Below are positions 16,744 to 26,442 of a stretch of DNA of 35,616 nt, piece by piece. Each line of letters starts with the position of its first letter. The stretch's first letter is position 1. Origin of the DNA: Desulfovibrionaceae bacterium (GTDB lineage Bacteria > Desulfobacterota > Desulfovibrionia > Desulfovibrionales > Desulfovibrionaceae); the NCBI GenBank assembly GCA_015233395.1, contig JADFXV010000030.1:1-35616 (forward strand). Direction: 5' to 3'. Position numbers and translations under genes: made by a program. The notes under the pieces are model-generated. The model was not told where the DNA came from. It was given only the letters and a program-made list of their open reading frames with translations, and did not search any database.

Positions 16744-18174
16744 ATGGGGCGGTACGAGACCGTCATCGGGCTTGAGGTCCATGCCCAGTTGGCTACGCAG
16801 AGCAAGTTATTTTGTTCGTGTTCCAACCGTTTCGGCGACGAGCCGAACGTGAACGTTTGCGCGGTGTGTTCGGGCATGCCGGGCGTTTTGCCGGTGTTGA
16901 ACGAAAAGGCCGTGGAATACGCCTGCAAAATGGCCATGGCGATCGACTGCGCGATCAACGAGCGTTCGATTTTCGCGCGCAAGAACTATTTTTATCCCGA
17001 CCTGCCCAAGGGCTATCAGATTTCGCAGTTCGAGACGCCGCTCGCCGAGCGCGGCAAGGTGCGCATCACCGTGGGCGCGGCCGAGAAAGTGATCGGCGTG
17101 ACCCGCATCCATCTCGAGGACGACGCGGGCAAGTTGATCCACAGTCCGGCCGAGAACGTGAGCCGCGTGGATCTCAACCGCAGCGGCACGCCGCTGATCG
17201 AGATCGTCAGCGAGCCGGACCTGCGCGGCGCCGAGGAGGCTGTCGCCTATCTCAAGGAATTGCGCGCCATCCTGGTCTATCTGGGCATTTGCGACGGCAA
17301 CATGGAAGAGGGGTCGTTTCGCTGCGACGCCAACGTGAGCCTGCGCCCGGCCGGGCAGGAGCAGTTCGGCACCCGGGCGGAGCTGAAGAACATGAATTCT
17401 TTCAGGCATGTGCAAAAGGCTATCGAATACGAAGTCGCGCGCCAGGCCGATTTGCTCGACGACGGCGAGCAGGTGATCCAGGAGACGCGTTTGTACGACG
17501 CGGACAAGGGTGTGACCGTGAGCATGCGCGGCAAGGAGCAGGCCCACGACTACCGCTATTTCCCGGACCCGGACCTGCCGCCGATCGTGGTCGCCAAGGA
17601 AAAGCTCGCAGCGCTGCGAGCGGGCCTGCCGGAATTGCCCCGGGCCAAGCGCGAGCGGTTCGTCGCGGACTGCGGCATCCCGGCGCAAGACGCGCTCGTG
17701 CTCACCCAGGAAAAGGAGCTGGCCGATTATTTCGAGGCTGCGCTCGCGGCCGGGGCCGACCCGAAAAAGGCGGCCAACTGGATCATGACCGAATTTCTGC
17801 GCGAACTGAACCAGGCGGGCCTCGCCCCGGGCGCGGCCAAAATGACCCCTGAAAAACTCGCGGCGCTGATCAAACTGATCGATTCCGGCGCGATCAGCGG
17901 CAAGATCGGCAAGCAGATTTTCCCGGACCTGTTTACTTCGGGCGACGATCCCGGGGCGTACGTCGCGGCCAAGGGTCTGGCCCAGATTTCCGACGCCTCG
18001 GCGCTGGAAGCGGCCGTGGACGCCGCCCTGGCCGAAAGCCAGGCCGAAGTCGCCGCGTTCAAGGGCGGCAAGACCAAGCTCATGGGCTTTTTCGTCGGGC
18101 TGGTGATGAAAAAGACGAAAGGCCAGGCCAATCCGGGGCTGGTGAACGAACTTTTGGCGAAGAAATTGGGCTGA
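16744..18174 (+). CDS. gatB: Asp/Glu-tRNA(Asn/Gln) amidotransferase subunit B
   Basis: A 476-residue kinase-like subunit of GatCAB, which converts misacylated Glu-tRNA-Gln or Asp-tRNA-Asn to the correct amide form. The N terminus [14 protein letters not shown], the zinc ligands Cys24, Cys26, Cys39 and Cys42, the [15 protein letters not shown] block and the nucleotide-site [13 protein letters not shown] / [11 protein letters not shown] region are intact; the C-terminal helical tail (YqeY-like) runs from about 325. AAGGAG lies 7 bases before the ATG at 16744. gatA and gatC are not adjacent, so the three subunits are made from separate loci here. Confidence 0.95.
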   Translation: MGRYETVIGLEVHAQLATQSKLFCSCSNRFGDEPNVNVCAVCSGMPGVLPVLNEKAVEYACKMAMAIDCAINERSIFARKNYFYPDLPKGYQISQFETPLAERGKVRITVGAAEKVIGVTRIHLEDDAGKLIHSPAENVSRVDLNRSGTPLIEIVSEPDLRGAEEAVAYLKELRAILVYLGICDGNMEEGSFRCDANVSLRPAGQEQFGTRAELKNMNSFRHVQKAIEYEVARQADLLDDGEQVIQETRLYDADKGVTVSMRGKEQAHDYRYFPDPDLPPIVVAKEKLAALRAGLPELPRAKRERFVADCGIPAQDALVLTQEKELADYFEAALAAGADPKKAANWIMTEFLRELNQAGLAPGAAKMTPEKLAALIKLIDSGAISGKIGKQIFPDLFTSGDDPGAYVAAKGLAQISDASALEAAVDAALAESQAEVAAFKGGKTKLMGFFVGLVMKKTKGQANPGLVNELLAKKLG

Positions 18175-18209
18175 TCTCCAAAAAACCACATCATTAATCA
18201 GAGGATTTC

Positions 18210-19256
18210 ATGACCGACCACATCCAGTTGGCCACGGACGGAAAAAGCCTGCTGCTGCTCGATCAGCGCATCCTGCCGGGCAGGGAGGAATACTTCGCCT
18301 GCACCGACACCGAGACCACCATCTACGCCCTGCAAACCATGGTCGTGCGCGGCGCGCCGGCCATCGGCGTGACCGCGGCCTACGGCTGCTGGCTGGCGGC
18401 GCGCGAAGTCGCCCAACACGCCGCCGATACGGCGCAATGGAAAAACAAGCTCACAGCCCTGCTCGACCGCCTGGAAGCCGCAAGGCCCACGGCCGTCAAC
18501 CTGCGCTGGGCCGTGCGCTTGATGCGCGGCGCCTGGAACGCGCAGATGGACCTGGCCGCGCTGACGGACACATGGCTGGCCATGGCCAAGGAAATCCACA
18601 GCCAGGACATCGCCATCAACAAGGCCATGGGCGCGTACGGCGCGGCCTGCATCGACGACGGCGACACGGTCATGACCCACTGCAACGCCGGAGCCCTGGC
18701 CACGGCCGGCTACGGCACCGCGCTCGGCGTGATCCGGGCGGCGTTCGAACAAGGCAAAAAAATCAAGGTCATCGCCAACGAAACCAGACCCTTTCTCCAG
18801 GGCGCGCGCCTGACCGCTTACGAACTCGCCCGCGAAGGCATCCCGGTCACCGTGGCCTGCGACAACGCAACCGCCCTGCTCATGAAACGCGGCCTGGTCC
18901 AGAAAGTGGTCGTGGGCGCGGACCGCATCGCCGCCAACGGCGACGCGGCCAATAAAATCGGCACCTTCGGCGTGGCGCTCCTGGCCAAACACTTCGGCGT
19001 GCCCTTCTACGTCGCCGCGCCGTCGAGCACCTTCGACCTGAACACCGCCACCGGCGAAGGCATCCCCATCGAAGAACGCACCCCGCTGGAAGTCACCCAC
19101 GTCGGAACGACCCAAATCACGCCCACGGGCGTGCCGGTCTACAACTTCGCCTTCGACGTCACCCCGGCGCAACTCATCGCCGGCATCGTCACCGAAAAAG
19201 GCGTGCTGCGCGCGCCCTATGTGGAAAACATCGCCAAGATCATCGGCGGGAAATAA
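18210..19256 (+). CDS. mtnA: S-methyl-5-thioribose-1-phosphate isomerase
   Basis: A 348-residue aldose-ketose isomerase of the eIF2B-related family that opens methylthioribose-1-phosphate to methylthioribulose-1-phosphate. The N-terminal [13 protein letters not shown], the catalytic Cys158 in [17 protein letters not shown], Asp238 in [13 protein letters not shown] and [14 protein letters not shown] are all present. AGAGGA precedes the ATG by about 6 bases. No other mtn gene is nearby; anaerobes often use only MtnA plus an aldolase in a shortened shunt, so the downstream fate of its product cannot be read here. It lies 35 bases after gatB in the same direction. Confidence 0.94.
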   Translation: MTDHIQLATDGKSLLLLDQRILPGREEYFACTDTETTIYALQTMVVRGAPAIGVTAAYGCWLAAREVAQHAADTAQWKNKLTALLDRLEAARPTAVNLRWAVRLMRGAWNAQMDLAALTDTWLAMAKEIHSQDIAINKAMGAYGAACIDDGDTVMTHCNAGALATAGYGTALGVIRAAFEQGKKIKVIANETRPFLQGARLTAYELAREGIPVTVACDNATALLMKRGLVQKVVVGADRIAANGDAANKIGTFGVALLAKHFGVPFYVAAPSSTFDLNTATGEGIPIEERTPLEVTHVGTTQITPTGVPVYNFAFDVTPAQLIAGIVTEKGVLRAPYVENIAKIIGGK

Positions 19257-19258
19257 GA

Positions 19259-19371
<113 letters not shown>

Positions 19372-19396
19372 ATCTTCCTCCCCAAAAGGAGTTCAT

Positions 19397-20017
19397 ATGG
19401 GCATACTCGCGGGAAGCGGCAGTTTCACCAGGTATCGTATTGTCGAGGAGATCGCTCCGGCCAAGCTGGCGCAGGCGCCGGCGCTTTTGCGCAAATTTTC
19501 CTTTCGCGACATCGACGCCGGCGCGGACGAGCGTTCTTTCGGCTGGGTCTGTCTGGACGACTGGCTCGACGCCGATTGGCGCGCCGCGCCGCCGGAGAAG
19601 GGGCATTTTCTGGCCATGAGCCTGCGTCTGGACACCCGGCGCATCTCGCCCGCGGTGTTCAAGAAGCACTTGTTGTTGGCCCTGCGCGCCGAGAAGGAAA
19701 TCGCCAAGGACCAGGGCAGAAAATTCATCGGCAAGGACCGCAAGACCGAGTTGCGCGACCAGGTCCGTCTGAAGCTCATGGCCCGGGCGTTGCCCATTCC
19801 GGCGGTTTTCGACACGGTCTGGGACACCCTGAGCCACACGATCTGGCTGGCGAGCGCCAACGGCAAGGTCCGCGCCCTGTTCGAGGACCTGTTCACCCAG
19901 ACTTTCGAAGCGCATCTGGAGCCGCAAGGCCCGTTCTTCCTGGCCAGGCGCCTGCTCGATCCGGCCCGGATCGACGACCTCGAAGAGATCGAGCCCAGCC
20001 CCTTCACCACCCTCTAG
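19397..20017 (+). CDS. rdgC: RdgC-like protein, N-terminal half
   Basis: A 206-residue protein resembling the N-terminal two thirds of RdgC, a nucleoid-associated DNA-binding protein that modulates RecA. The match I can see by eye is the block LLLALRAEKEIAKDQGRKF, then TELRDQVRLKLMARALP, then HTIWLASANGKVRALFEDLF, in the same order as E. coli RdgC (EEKIL..., LKDEVLHSLLPRAF, TMMWIDT...). RdgC is normally about 300 residues; this one stops at 206 and the following gene looks like the missing part. AAGGAG at about 19386 sets the ATG. The hairpin array at 19259 separates it from mtnA. Confidence 0.75.
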   Translation: MGILAGSGSFTRYRIVEEIAPAKLAQAPALLRKFSFRDIDAGADERSFGWVCLDDWLDADWRAAPPEKGHFLAMSLRLDTRRISPAVFKKHLLLALRAEKEIAKDQGRKFIGKDRKTELRDQVRLKLMARALPIPAVFDTVWDTLSHTIWLASANGKVRALFEDLFTQTFEAHLEPQGPFFLARRLLDPARIDDLEEIEPSPFTTL

Positions 20018-20037
20018 GCGACAACAAGGAAACGAAC

Positions 20038-20559
20038 GTGGATATTCATCTGGCGGCTCTCAAGGATCCGATCGTCGGCCAAGATTTCCTCACCTGGCTG
20101 TGGTTCGCCTGCGAAGCGCGCGAAGGAAAGTTCAGCGCGGCCGGTCTGGGCGAATTTCTGGTTTTCGTGGAGCAAAAGGTCTCGGTGCAGGGCGGCGACG
20201 GCGAAAACGTGGAGACCGCCCAGGTCAGCGGCCCTTACTCGGAGCTGACCGAGGCCCGGCAAGGCCTCAAGGGCGGCAAGCGGGTCAACCGGGCGCAGGT
20301 GCGCTTCGAGCAGGACGGCGCGGTCTGGACCATGAGCCTCAAGGCCGAGGACTTGAGCCCCAACTCCCTGCGCACGCCCAAGATCGAGACCAAAACCGAG
20401 GAGGGCGACGATCCGGACGCGCCCTTTCTGGAGAAAATGTTCCTGCTTGAGCGCGCCGGCGCGCTGCTTGACGCGGTTTTCGCCGAATTTTTGAAGCTGC
20501 GCTTCTCCCCGGCCTGGGCCAATGAATTGGCCGGCTTCGGGAAATGGCTGGGGCGATAG
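20038..20559 (+). CDS. RdgC-like protein, C-terminal half as a separate gene
   Basis: A 173-residue protein starting at a GTG (20038) with AAGGAA 7 bases upstream, 20 bases after the preceding stop and in a different frame. It contains VGQDFLTWLWFACEAREG, then a strand-rich region with SELTEARQGLKGGKRVNRAQVRF, and ends in a helix LLERAGALLDAVFAEFLKLRF. The pattern (GK-x-V, a W-containing strand, then D-x-D-x-x-F and a long final helix) follows the C-terminal part of RdgC. I infer that the two genes make one RdgC-type unit from two chains. An unrelated accessory protein is the alternative. Confidence 0.65.
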   Translation: MDIHLAALKDPIVGQDFLTWLWFACEAREGKFSAAGLGEFLVFVEQKVSVQGGDGENVETAQVSGPYSELTEARQGLKGGKRVNRAQVRFEQDGAVWTMSLKAEDLSPNSLRTPKIETKTEEGDDPDAPFLEKMFLLERAGALLDAVFAEFLKLRFSPAWANELAGFGKWLGR

Positions 20560-20620
20560 AGCGGACCAGGGGGGAGGCGGGGGGTCGATTTTTGGGGCTG
20601 GTTCGTTCGATGGCGAAGAA

Positions 20621-20640
20621 GGGCGATTCGTAAATCGCCC
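20621..20640. repeat. Small dispersed-type palindrome GGGCGATT-CGTA-AATCGCCC
   Basis: A perfect 8-base-pair stem with a 4-base loop, followed by CTACG. Sequences of the form GGGCGATTnnnnAATCGCCCCTAC are familiar as interspersed repeats in several bacterial genomes. It lies in the 334-base gene-free gap between the RdgC-like pair and the phytase-like gene, which otherwise holds the two hairpins listed next and no recognisable gene. Confidence 0.5.
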
Positions 20641-20754
20641 CTACGAAAGCGCCCGTTTCCTTGTTCCCTCGATCTCGCTTGAACGCGTTTCAATCAATTC
20701 CGCCTCATTCGAATCCAAACACGTCTCCCCCCGGTCCCGTTCAAAACGCGGTGC

Positions 20755-20799
20755 GCGGGCAGTTGGTTTTTTCGCTCCGCGAAAAAACCAACTGCTCGC
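20755..20799. terminator. Long hairpin with AAAAAA/TTTTTT stem
   Basis: Arms at 20755-20775 and 20779-20799 pair along 21 positions with one G-T wobble, leaving a 3-base loop (TCC). The core GCAGTTGGTTTTTTCGC is perfectly paired. It lies between convergent genes and can terminate transcription from either side. Its stem sequence is unlike the other A/T-core palindromes. Confidence 0.65.
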
Positions 20800-20804
20800 G
20801 TATG

Positions 20805-20856
20805 GAGTTTTTTGAAGGGGGGCCGGGTGAAACTTTTTTGCAAAAAAGTTTCACCC
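20805..20856. terminator. Composite palindrome with forward head, end of phytase-like gene
   Basis: The head GAGTTTTTTGAAGGGGGG leads into a perfectly symmetrical 32-base palindrome at 20825-20856 (half: GGGTGAAACTTTTTTG). The minus-strand gene ending at 20894 reads into it after 37 bases. Half-site shared with the rbr/serS terminator. Confidence 0.8.
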
Positions 20857-20893
20857 TAAAGGGCGCCTTGCCCCCGGTCTTCTCTTTTCCCCT

Positions 20894-22288
20894 CTACTTC
20901 TCCAACGGTTCGCCGAGTGTGATGCGCCAGATCGCGGGGGCGGCGCCGGTGTTTTTGAGGCTGAATTTGGTTGCAGCCGGGGTATTGTTCCACCAGACGC
21001 GTTTTTTGGCGTCGAAGGTGTAGAAGGACGGATTATTGATGGTTTGGCCGGTTTCGGTTGTGACCGGGTTTTCCACGGCGCTTGTCAGGCCGTAGTCGCC
21101 GGTTTGGGCGACGAGCAGGGTTTGCCGGTCGGGCAGCAGGGTCAGGCCCGAGGCCTGGCCGGTTTTCATGTCCGCCGCGCGCAGGTCGAGGATTTCAGTT
21201 CGTTTGGGGAATTTGACGCCGAGCGTCTCCAGGTCTTTTTTCTGGCCGGCCAGTTCCAGGGGCGCGCCGTCCTGGGTTTTGAGATCGCTTATGTCGTTCG
21301 CCTGGGCCAGGTCGACGAGGCAGACGGCGTTGCGCTGCGCTCCTGATTTGTCCTTGCCTTGTTCGACGAGCAGGAATTTGGTTTCGCTTACGGCGGCGAG
21401 CCCGCAGATCTGGGCGTCGTAGGCGCGGCGGTAGACGGCCGGTTCGATGGGGTAGGCGAACATGCGCGCGGCCCCGGTCGCCGGATCGTATTCCACCAGG
21501 CGGATGAAGGCGGTTTTGGACTGCCTGGGCGCGCCGTCGGCGCTCAGCGCGGCGCGCAGGCTCAGCACGACGCGGCCCGAGGGCGTGACCGTAACGCCCG
21601 AGAATCCTTTGTTGTCCTGGCGCAGGGTCAGGATCTCGGGCAGGCCTTCGCCCGGGGCCAGGCGGGCGGCGATGCGTCCGGTTTCCAGGTCGGCCCGCAG
21701 TAAAAACGGTCCGTAGTCGTCGGCGATCCAGACGCCTGTTTTGTCCGGGCCCACGGCCGCGGCCTGGGGGGAGAGTCCGCCCGGGTCGCGGGGCAGCACG
21801 GTCAGGTCTTCGGCCAGGAGCGTTTCGGCGGTCGTGCCGGTTTGTCCGAGCGGGATGGGGCGGCCGGAGAGTCCGCCTTTTTCGTATTGCAGGGGGATGG
21901 TCCGCGCGAGTTTGGCCCCGGTTTCGCCGATTTCCAGCACCGCCAGGCAGGGCGAAAACGCCGGGGCCGGGAAGAAGCGGCCCGCGCCCGCCAACCGGTC
22001 GTTTTTATCCAGAAACCTCGGTCCCTCGGCGCTGGGGCCTCGGCCGGAGACGGTGATGAAGAGCTTGCCGCCGCCGGTTTTGTCCGCAAGCGGCGCCAGG
22101 CCGGCGCCGACGCCGGGCGCAAAACCGTCCGGGAACTCGTTGCAGGCCTGTCCCTGGCAGGGGACGTAGTCGGTTTTCTCGATCTCGACGGCGAATCTGG
22201 CCGAAGCCGGCGGCGTGGGTTTGGGCGCGGCGGCTTGGGCCGGAGCGCACAGCAAAAGCGTCAACGCGAGCAGGACGTAGGCGGCCAT
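20894..22288 (-). CDS. Secreted esterase-like/phytase-like protein (PF13449 type)
   Basis: A 464-residue exported protein. The signal peptide AAYVLLALTLLLCAPAQA ends near residue 20. The mature part resembles the phytase-like, beta-propeller domain: DRLAGAGRFFPAPAFSPCLAVLEIG, AVGPDKTGVWIADDYGPFLLRAD (a W-x-x-D-D/E-Y-G-P motif typical of the family), GLPEILTLRQDNKGFSGVTVTPSG and LLVEQGKDKSGAQRN. Two early Cys (PCQGQACNEFPDG) may form a disulfide. The natural substrate of such proteins is rarely known. GAGGAA precedes the ATG at 22288. It diverges from the MscS gene with a 207-base gap in which no clear promoter is seen. Confidence 0.8.
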   Translation of the reverse strand: MAAYVLLALTLLLCAPAQAAAPKPTPPASARFAVEIEKTDYVPCQGQACNEFPDGFAPGVGAGLAPLADKTGGGKLFITVSGRGPSAEGPRFLDKNDRLAGAGRFFPAPAFSPCLAVLEIGETGAKLARTIPLQYEKGGLSGRPIPLGQTGTTAETLLAEDLTVLPRDPGGLSPQAAAVGPDKTGVWIADDYGPFLLRADLETGRIAARLAPGEGLPEILTLRQDNKGFSGVTVTPSGRVVLSLRAALSADGAPRQSKTAFIRLVEYDPATGAARMFAYPIEPAVYRRAYDAQICGLAAVSETKFLLVEQGKDKSGAQRNAVCLVDLAQANDISDLKTQDGAPLELAGQKKDLETLGVKFPKRTEILDLRAADMKTGQASGLTLLPDRQTLLVAQTGDYGLTSAVENPVTTETGQTINNPSFYTFDAKKRVWWNNTPAATKFSLKNTGAAPAIWRITLGEPLEK

Positions 22289-22495
22289 GTCGGTTCCTCG
22301 AGTCGCCGGGGCTTGTCGTTTGGGCTGGCCGCGCCGCGGGCGGACGGCCATGCCGTGAGGTCGCCTTGCGCGATTAGCACCCCCGGGGCGGAAAATCAAC
22401 GCAGATGGGGCGGCCCGCGCGGGGTTGTCGCCCGGGCGGTCTTGCGCTAGGGATTTCTCAGCGCGCCCTTTTTCCGCCGGGCCCGCGCCCACGCC

Positions 22496-24859
22496 ATGAA
22501 ACAACCTCGCCCGTCGCCGCCGTTCGTCCGGCTCGCCTTGACCATGCTGGCGGCCTTGCTCGCCGCAAGCGCCGCATTGTCCCTCCCGGCCCGCGCCGAT
22601 CAGGAATGGCAGGTGCTGTTGCGCCAGGGCCGCGAGGAGCTCGCGGACGTCAACGTCGTGCTGCAAGCCTCCGAGACCAAGATGCCGGAACGGTTGGCCC
22701 GCTTAAACGCCCGCCTCGACGATCTGACCGTGCGCCTGAATCAGGCTTTGCTGCTCAAGGTTCTGGCCACCGTGGACGACAATCCCTGGATTCTCTCCTT
22801 CGTGCGCAAGCGGATCGGCAACCTGTCCGAAGCCTTGGACGACGCCCTCGCGCCCATGAACCGGGGCCGCACCGAGCTTGAGACCATGCGCATCAAGATC
22901 GAGCAGGGCAAGTTGCAGTTCGGCGGATTTCTGGCCCAAAACGCCCAGGCCGAGGTCGGGGAGGAAGCAGGGCGGTTTCTGGCCGAACTGGCCGTCACCG
23001 AGGGCCGGGTGCAGTCCTTCTTCATCATGCTCGATGCGCCCGCCAAGAAGGCCGAGAACCTCAAGGCCCGTTTCGCCGAGGCCAAGGCGTCCCTGAACGA
23101 GGCCGTGCCGCGGATCTGGAACGAATTCTTCTCCCTGAGCGTCCCCTCGATTTTCTCCTCCTATCTGTGGCGGGGGATCGGGCAGGACATGCTCACCTGG
23201 CAAAAGACCCACCGGGCGAATATCCCTTCGATACGCGACCTGGCCGACGAATTCGAGCCGTCTTTCGCCAGCCTGGCCATGGCGCTGGCCTGCCTGCTGC
23301 TCGTCGCCGGACTGCGCCTGGCCAGGGCCAAAGTCCTGGGCGCGCGGGCCCCGGCCGGGCAGGCGAGGCGCTACAATCTGGGCGCGGTCATCTTCGGCCT
23401 GGGACTGCTCCTGGCCGGCCTGGGCATTGCCGATACGCCGTTTTTCGTGGACATCGTCACCGGCCGCATGAGCGAGTCCATCGCCTCGTTCGGACTGATC
23501 CTCATGACCGCCGCGACCCTCGCCAGCCGCGCCGGGCCGGCCGCGGCCGGGGCGCCCTTGTGGCCGCTGTGGGCCGTGGCCGTCGTCTGCCACATTCACG
23601 GTCTGCTGCAACTGCCGCCCACCCTGATCGCCCCGGTCCAGACGGCCACCCTGCTCTGCGCGGTCCTGGCCGGCTGGCGTCTGGCCAAAAAACTTCCGGC
23701 GGGTTTCGACAGACGTTTCGCCGCCGCCGCCACCGCCGCCTTCGCCCTGAATCTGGCCGTCGCCATGTACGGACATCCGAATCTGACCATTTATCTCGGC
23801 CCGATCCTGTTTTTGCTGTCGCTTTCAGCCTACCTCGCCCGGGCGGTCAAGATCTTCCTCGAACCGTGGCGCGCCGCCCACCGCGCGGCGTTGTGGAAAC
23901 AAAGCCTGCTCGCCCTGCTCGGCTTCCCCGTGATCCTGGCCGGTTCGGCGCTTGCGGTCTTCTGGCTCTTCACCTTCCGGACCGGGGCCTGGGGGGCGCT
24001 GGCGCGCCTGTTTTCGAGCGCCGTCGACGTGGAGGGCCTGCACGTCTCTTTCGGCAACGCCCTGGTCCTGCTGGCCGGTTTCTACCTCGCCAGGACGCTG
24101 ATCTTCGCCTGCGGGGCGCTGATCCGCTCCCTGCCGGACGTGCGGCCGGACATCGACCGGGGCATGGCCGAATCGCTGCGCACCATCGTCAAATACGCCC
24201 TGTGGGGCGTCTACGCCCTGACCGCCCTGTACCTGCTCGGCTTTTCCGCGACGAGCCTGACCGTGGTCGCCGGCGGCCTGTCGGTGGGCGTGGGATTCGG
24301 TCTGCAAAACATCGTCAACAACTGCATCAGCGGCCTGATTCTGCTCTTCGGCCGCTCCATCCTGGTCGGCGACACGCTCCAACTGGGCGAGATCCGGGGC
24401 GTGGTGCGCAAAGTCAACATCCGCAACACCGTGGTCCAAACCTTCGACAACGCCACCGTCTTCGTCCCCAACTCCGAACTGGTCTCGGGCAGGATCGTCA
24501 ACTGGAGCCACCGCGACAAACGGGTGCGCATCTCCATCCCGGTCGGGGTGGCCTACGATTCGGACGTGGCGCAGGTGGGAAAATTGCTGCATGAAGCCGC
24601 CGGGAGCAGCCCGCATGCGCTCGCCGATCCGGCCCCGGAGGTTTTGTTCGCCAATTTCGGCGCCAGTTCGCTGGATTTCACCCTGCGGGTCTGGGTGGAC
24701 AAGAGCGGCAACGCCGACACCGCCGGCTCCGATATCCGCATCGCCCTGGAGCGGCTCTTTCGCGAGGCCGGAGTGGAAATCGCCTACCCCCAGACCGACC
24801 TGCACATCAAAACCGCCCCGGCCCTGGAATTGCTCGAACGATTGCGCGGGGAGAAATAG
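22496..24859 (+). CDS. MscS-family mechanosensitive channel with large N-terminal extension
   Basis: A 787-residue inner-membrane protein. A signal peptide (to about residue 34) is followed by a periplasmic helical, coiled-coil-rich region (about 36-255), about nine to eleven hydrophobic helices (about 260-590), then the conserved MscS core: pore helix GLSVGVGFGLQNIVNNCISG (about 594-613), beta domain GDTLQLGEIRGVVRKVNIRNT, VFVPNSELVSGRIVNWS and the C-terminal alpha/beta cage. The size puts it with MscK/YbdG/DUF3772-type large MscS members that respond to osmotic downshift. No strong ribosome binding site precedes the ATG at 22496, so an alternative start cannot be ruled out, but the signal peptide fits this one. 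Confidence 0.9.
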   Translation: MKQPRPSPPFVRLALTMLAALLAASAALSLPARADQEWQVLLRQGREELADVNVVLQASETKMPERLARLNARLDDLTVRLNQALLLKVLATVDDNPWILSFVRKRIGNLSEALDDALAPMNRGRTELETMRIKIEQGKLQFGGFLAQNAQAEVGEEAGRFLAELAVTEGRVQSFFIMLDAPAKKAENLKARFAEAKASLNEAVPRIWNEFFSLSVPSIFSSYLWRGIGQDMLTWQKTHRANIPSIRDLADEFEPSFASLAMALACLLLVAGLRLARAKVLGARAPAGQARRYNLGAVIFGLGLLLAGLGIADTPFFVDIVTGRMSESIASFGLILMTAATLASRAGPAAAGAPLWPLWAVAVVCHIHGLLQLPPTLIAPVQTATLLCAVLAGWRLAKKLPAGFDRRFAAAATAAFALNLAVAMYGHPNLTIYLGPILFLLSLSAYLARAVKIFLEPWRAAHRAALWKQSLLALLGFPVILAGSALAVFWLFTFRTGAWGALARLFSSAVDVEGLHVSFGNALVLLAGFYLARTLIFACGALIRSLPDVRPDIDRGMAESLRTIVKYALWGVYALTALYLLGFSATSLTVVAGGLSVGVGFGLQNIVNNCISGLILLFGRSILVGDTLQLGEIRGVVRKVNIRNTVVQTFDNATVFVPNSELVSGRIVNWSHRDKRVRISIPVGVAYDSDVAQVGKLLHEAAGSSPHALADPAPEVLFANFGASSLDFTLRVWVDKSGNADTAGSDIRIALERLFREAGVEIAYPQTDLHIKTAPALELLERLRGEK

Positions 24860-24860
24860 T

Positions 24861-24876
24861 CCGGGGCTTGCCCCGG
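24861..24876. terminator. Small G/C hairpin between mscS-type gene and hisF
   Basis: CCGGGGC-TT-GCCCCGG, directly after the channel gene stop codon and 37 bases from the hisF stop on the other strand. It matches the single-module form of the hairpin arrays. No U-run follows, so termination strength is doubtful. Confidence 0.5.
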
Positions 24877-24912
24877 AAACAGGCTTCCCCCTCTGTTGGC
24901 ATTCTTTCCGCC

Positions 24913-25692
24913 CTACCAGACTTCGCGGACCTTAACGCCTTCGCCGGAGAGATATTTCTTGATCTGGGGGATGGTGTACTGTCCGTAGTGGACGATGGAG
25001 GCGATGAGCGCGGCCGAGGCCTTGCCCTCGGTCAGGGCCCGGGCCATGTGCGCGGGCGAGCCCGCGCCGCCCGAGGCGATGACCGGGATGCCCACGTTAT
25101 CGCTGATCAGGCGGGTCAGCGTCAGCTCGTAGCCTTCCTTGGTGCCGTCGGCGTCGATGGAGTTCAGGCAGATTTCCCCGGCCCCCAGCGCTTCGATGGT
25201 CTTGGCCCAGTCCAGGGCGTCCAGGCCCGTGAACTTGCGGCCGCCGTGGATGACGATTTCGTAGCCCGAGGGAACGGCGTCGCTCACGGCCACGCTTTTG
25301 ACGTCCATGCCGACCACGACGCACTGCGAACCGAAGGCGGCCGCGCCCTGGCTCACGATGTCCGGGTTCTTGACCGCCGCGGAATTGACCGAGATTTTTT
25401 CCGCTCCGGCCAGGAGCACGGCGCGCATGTCTTCCACTGTCGCGATGCCGCCGCCGACCGAGAAGGGGATGAAGATTTTCGAGGCCACCTTGTCGACCAC
25501 GTCGAGCATGATGCCGCGCCCCTCGGCCGAGGCGGTGATGTCGTAGAAGACGATCTCGTCGGCGCCTTCCTCGTAGTAGATGCGGGCGGTTTCAACCGGG
25601 TCGCCGATGTCGATGTTGCCCTTGAACTTGACGCCCTTGGTCAGTTTGCCGTCGCGGACGTCCAGGCAGGGGATGACCCGTTTACTGAGCAT
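24913..25692 (-). CDS. hisF: Imidazole glycerol phosphate synthase cyclase subunit
   Basis: A 259-residue (beta-alpha)8-barrel that, with HisH-derived ammonia, closes the imidazole ring of histidine. Catalytic Asp11 (VIPCLDV) and Asp130 (VVGMD) are present, as are the phosphate-binding [24 protein letters not shown] and [10 protein letters not shown] segments. The acidic residue of [13 protein letters not shown] is also intact. The start at 25692 lies 11 bases inside hisH, so the two subunits are co-translated. No other his gene is in the window; a role in a surface-sugar amidination pathway, where HisF/HisH paralogues also occur, is possible but the motifs are those of the histidine enzyme. 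Confidence 0.95.
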   Translation of the reverse strand: MLSKRVIPCLDVRDGKLTKGVKFKGNIDIGDPVETARIYYEEGADEIVFYDITASAEGRGIMLDVVDKVASKIFIPFSVGGGIATVEDMRAVLLAGAEKISVNSAAVKNPDIVSQGAAAFGSQCVVVGMDVKSVAVSDAVPSGYEIVIHGGRKFTGLDALDWAKTIEALGAGEICLNSIDADGTKEGYELTLTRLISDNVGIPVIASGGAGSPAHMARALTEGKASAALIASIVHYGQYTIPQIKKYLSGEGVKVREVW

Positions 25693-26323
25693 GTCCGGTC
25701 CTCCGGCAGTATTGATAAAAATTGGACAACAGTTTCAAGCCCGGCCGGCCGCTTTTTTCCGGGTGGAACTGGACCGCCCACAGCCCGGGCCGCCCGTGCA
25801 GGGAGCAAAAACGCGCGCCGTAGGTGGTGGTGGCGAGCACGTACTCCGGGGCGGGGCTGGGATAGTAGCTGTGCACGAAATAAAATTCCGCCTCGGGCTC
25901 GACGCCGTCGAGTATTTCGCAGGGCTTTTCGCGCGTCAGCCGGTTCCAGCCCATGTGCGGCACGCGGATGGGCGCGCCGTCTTCGTCGGTGAGGGCCCGG
26001 TGGAACATGAGGCATTCGCCGGGAATGACGCCCAGGGCCTTGGTGTCGTTCTCGGGGCTGTAGTCGAGCAGGATCTGGCAGCCGACGCAGATGCCGAGCA
26101 GGGGCTTGCCCTCGTCCACCTGGCGCTTGAGCAGTTCGCCCAGGCCCGTGCGGGTGAGTTCGTCCATGGCCTGGCCGGCCGCGCCCACGCCCGGGAAAAT
26201 GATCCCGAGCGACGAGGCCAGCAATGCCGGGTCGTTGGTGATGCGGCAGGCAATGCCGAGATGGTCGAGCGCGCGGCGCACGCTGGTCTGGTTGCCGGCG
26301 TTGTATTCGAGAATGGCGAGCAT
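25682..26323 (-). CDS. hisH: Imidazole glycerol phosphate synthase glutamine amidotransferase subunit
   Basis: A 213-residue class I glutaminase that feeds ammonia to HisF. The triad is Cys79 ([10 protein letters not shown]), His187 and Glu189 (VQFHPEKSG). HMGWNRL and FYFVHSYY are family blocks. The residue after the nucleophile is Val-Gly-Cys rather than the more common Leu-Gly-Met, a mild variation. AGGAGG stands 7 bases before the ATG. It is transcribed from the minus strand, with hisF next. Confidence 0.95.
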   Translation of the reverse strand: MLAILEYNAGNQTSVRRALDHLGIACRITNDPALLASSLGIIFPGVGAAGQAMDELTRTGLGELLKRQVDEGKPLLGICVGCQILLDYSPENDTKALGVIPGECLMFHRALTDEDGAPIRVPHMGWNRLTREKPCEILDGVEPEAEFYFVHSYYPSPAPEYVLATTTYGARFCSLHGRPGLWAVQFHPEKSGRPGLKLLSNFYQYCRRTGHAQ

Positions 26324-26380
26324 AAAAGCGCCTCCTGAGCGCGCGTTAGTAAAATAACCGGCTCATGGCAAGCGCGCACG

Positions 26381-26421
26381 GGCGGGCGCCGGGAAAGGCC
26401 GCGCCTTTCCCGGCGCCCGCC
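26381..26421. terminator. Perfect 19-base-pair G/C hairpin after the PilZ genes
   Basis: GGCGGGCGCCGGGAAAGGC at 26381-26399, loop CGC, complementary arm 26403-26421. It is placed between the stop of the PilZ pair (26443) and the hisH start (26323), both on the minus strand, so it can separate the two transcription units. No U-run follows on the minus strand; pausing or Rho-assisted termination, or a role in the hisH leader, are alternatives. Confidence 0.6.
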
Positions 26422-26442
26422 ATCCCGCTATGCAACGGGCTG

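Noticed and set aside
24913-26323. HisF/HisH as surface-sugar amidotransferase paralogues
   Set aside because: The catalytic and substrate-site motifs match the histidine enzymes and no sugar-nucleotide genes are nearby.
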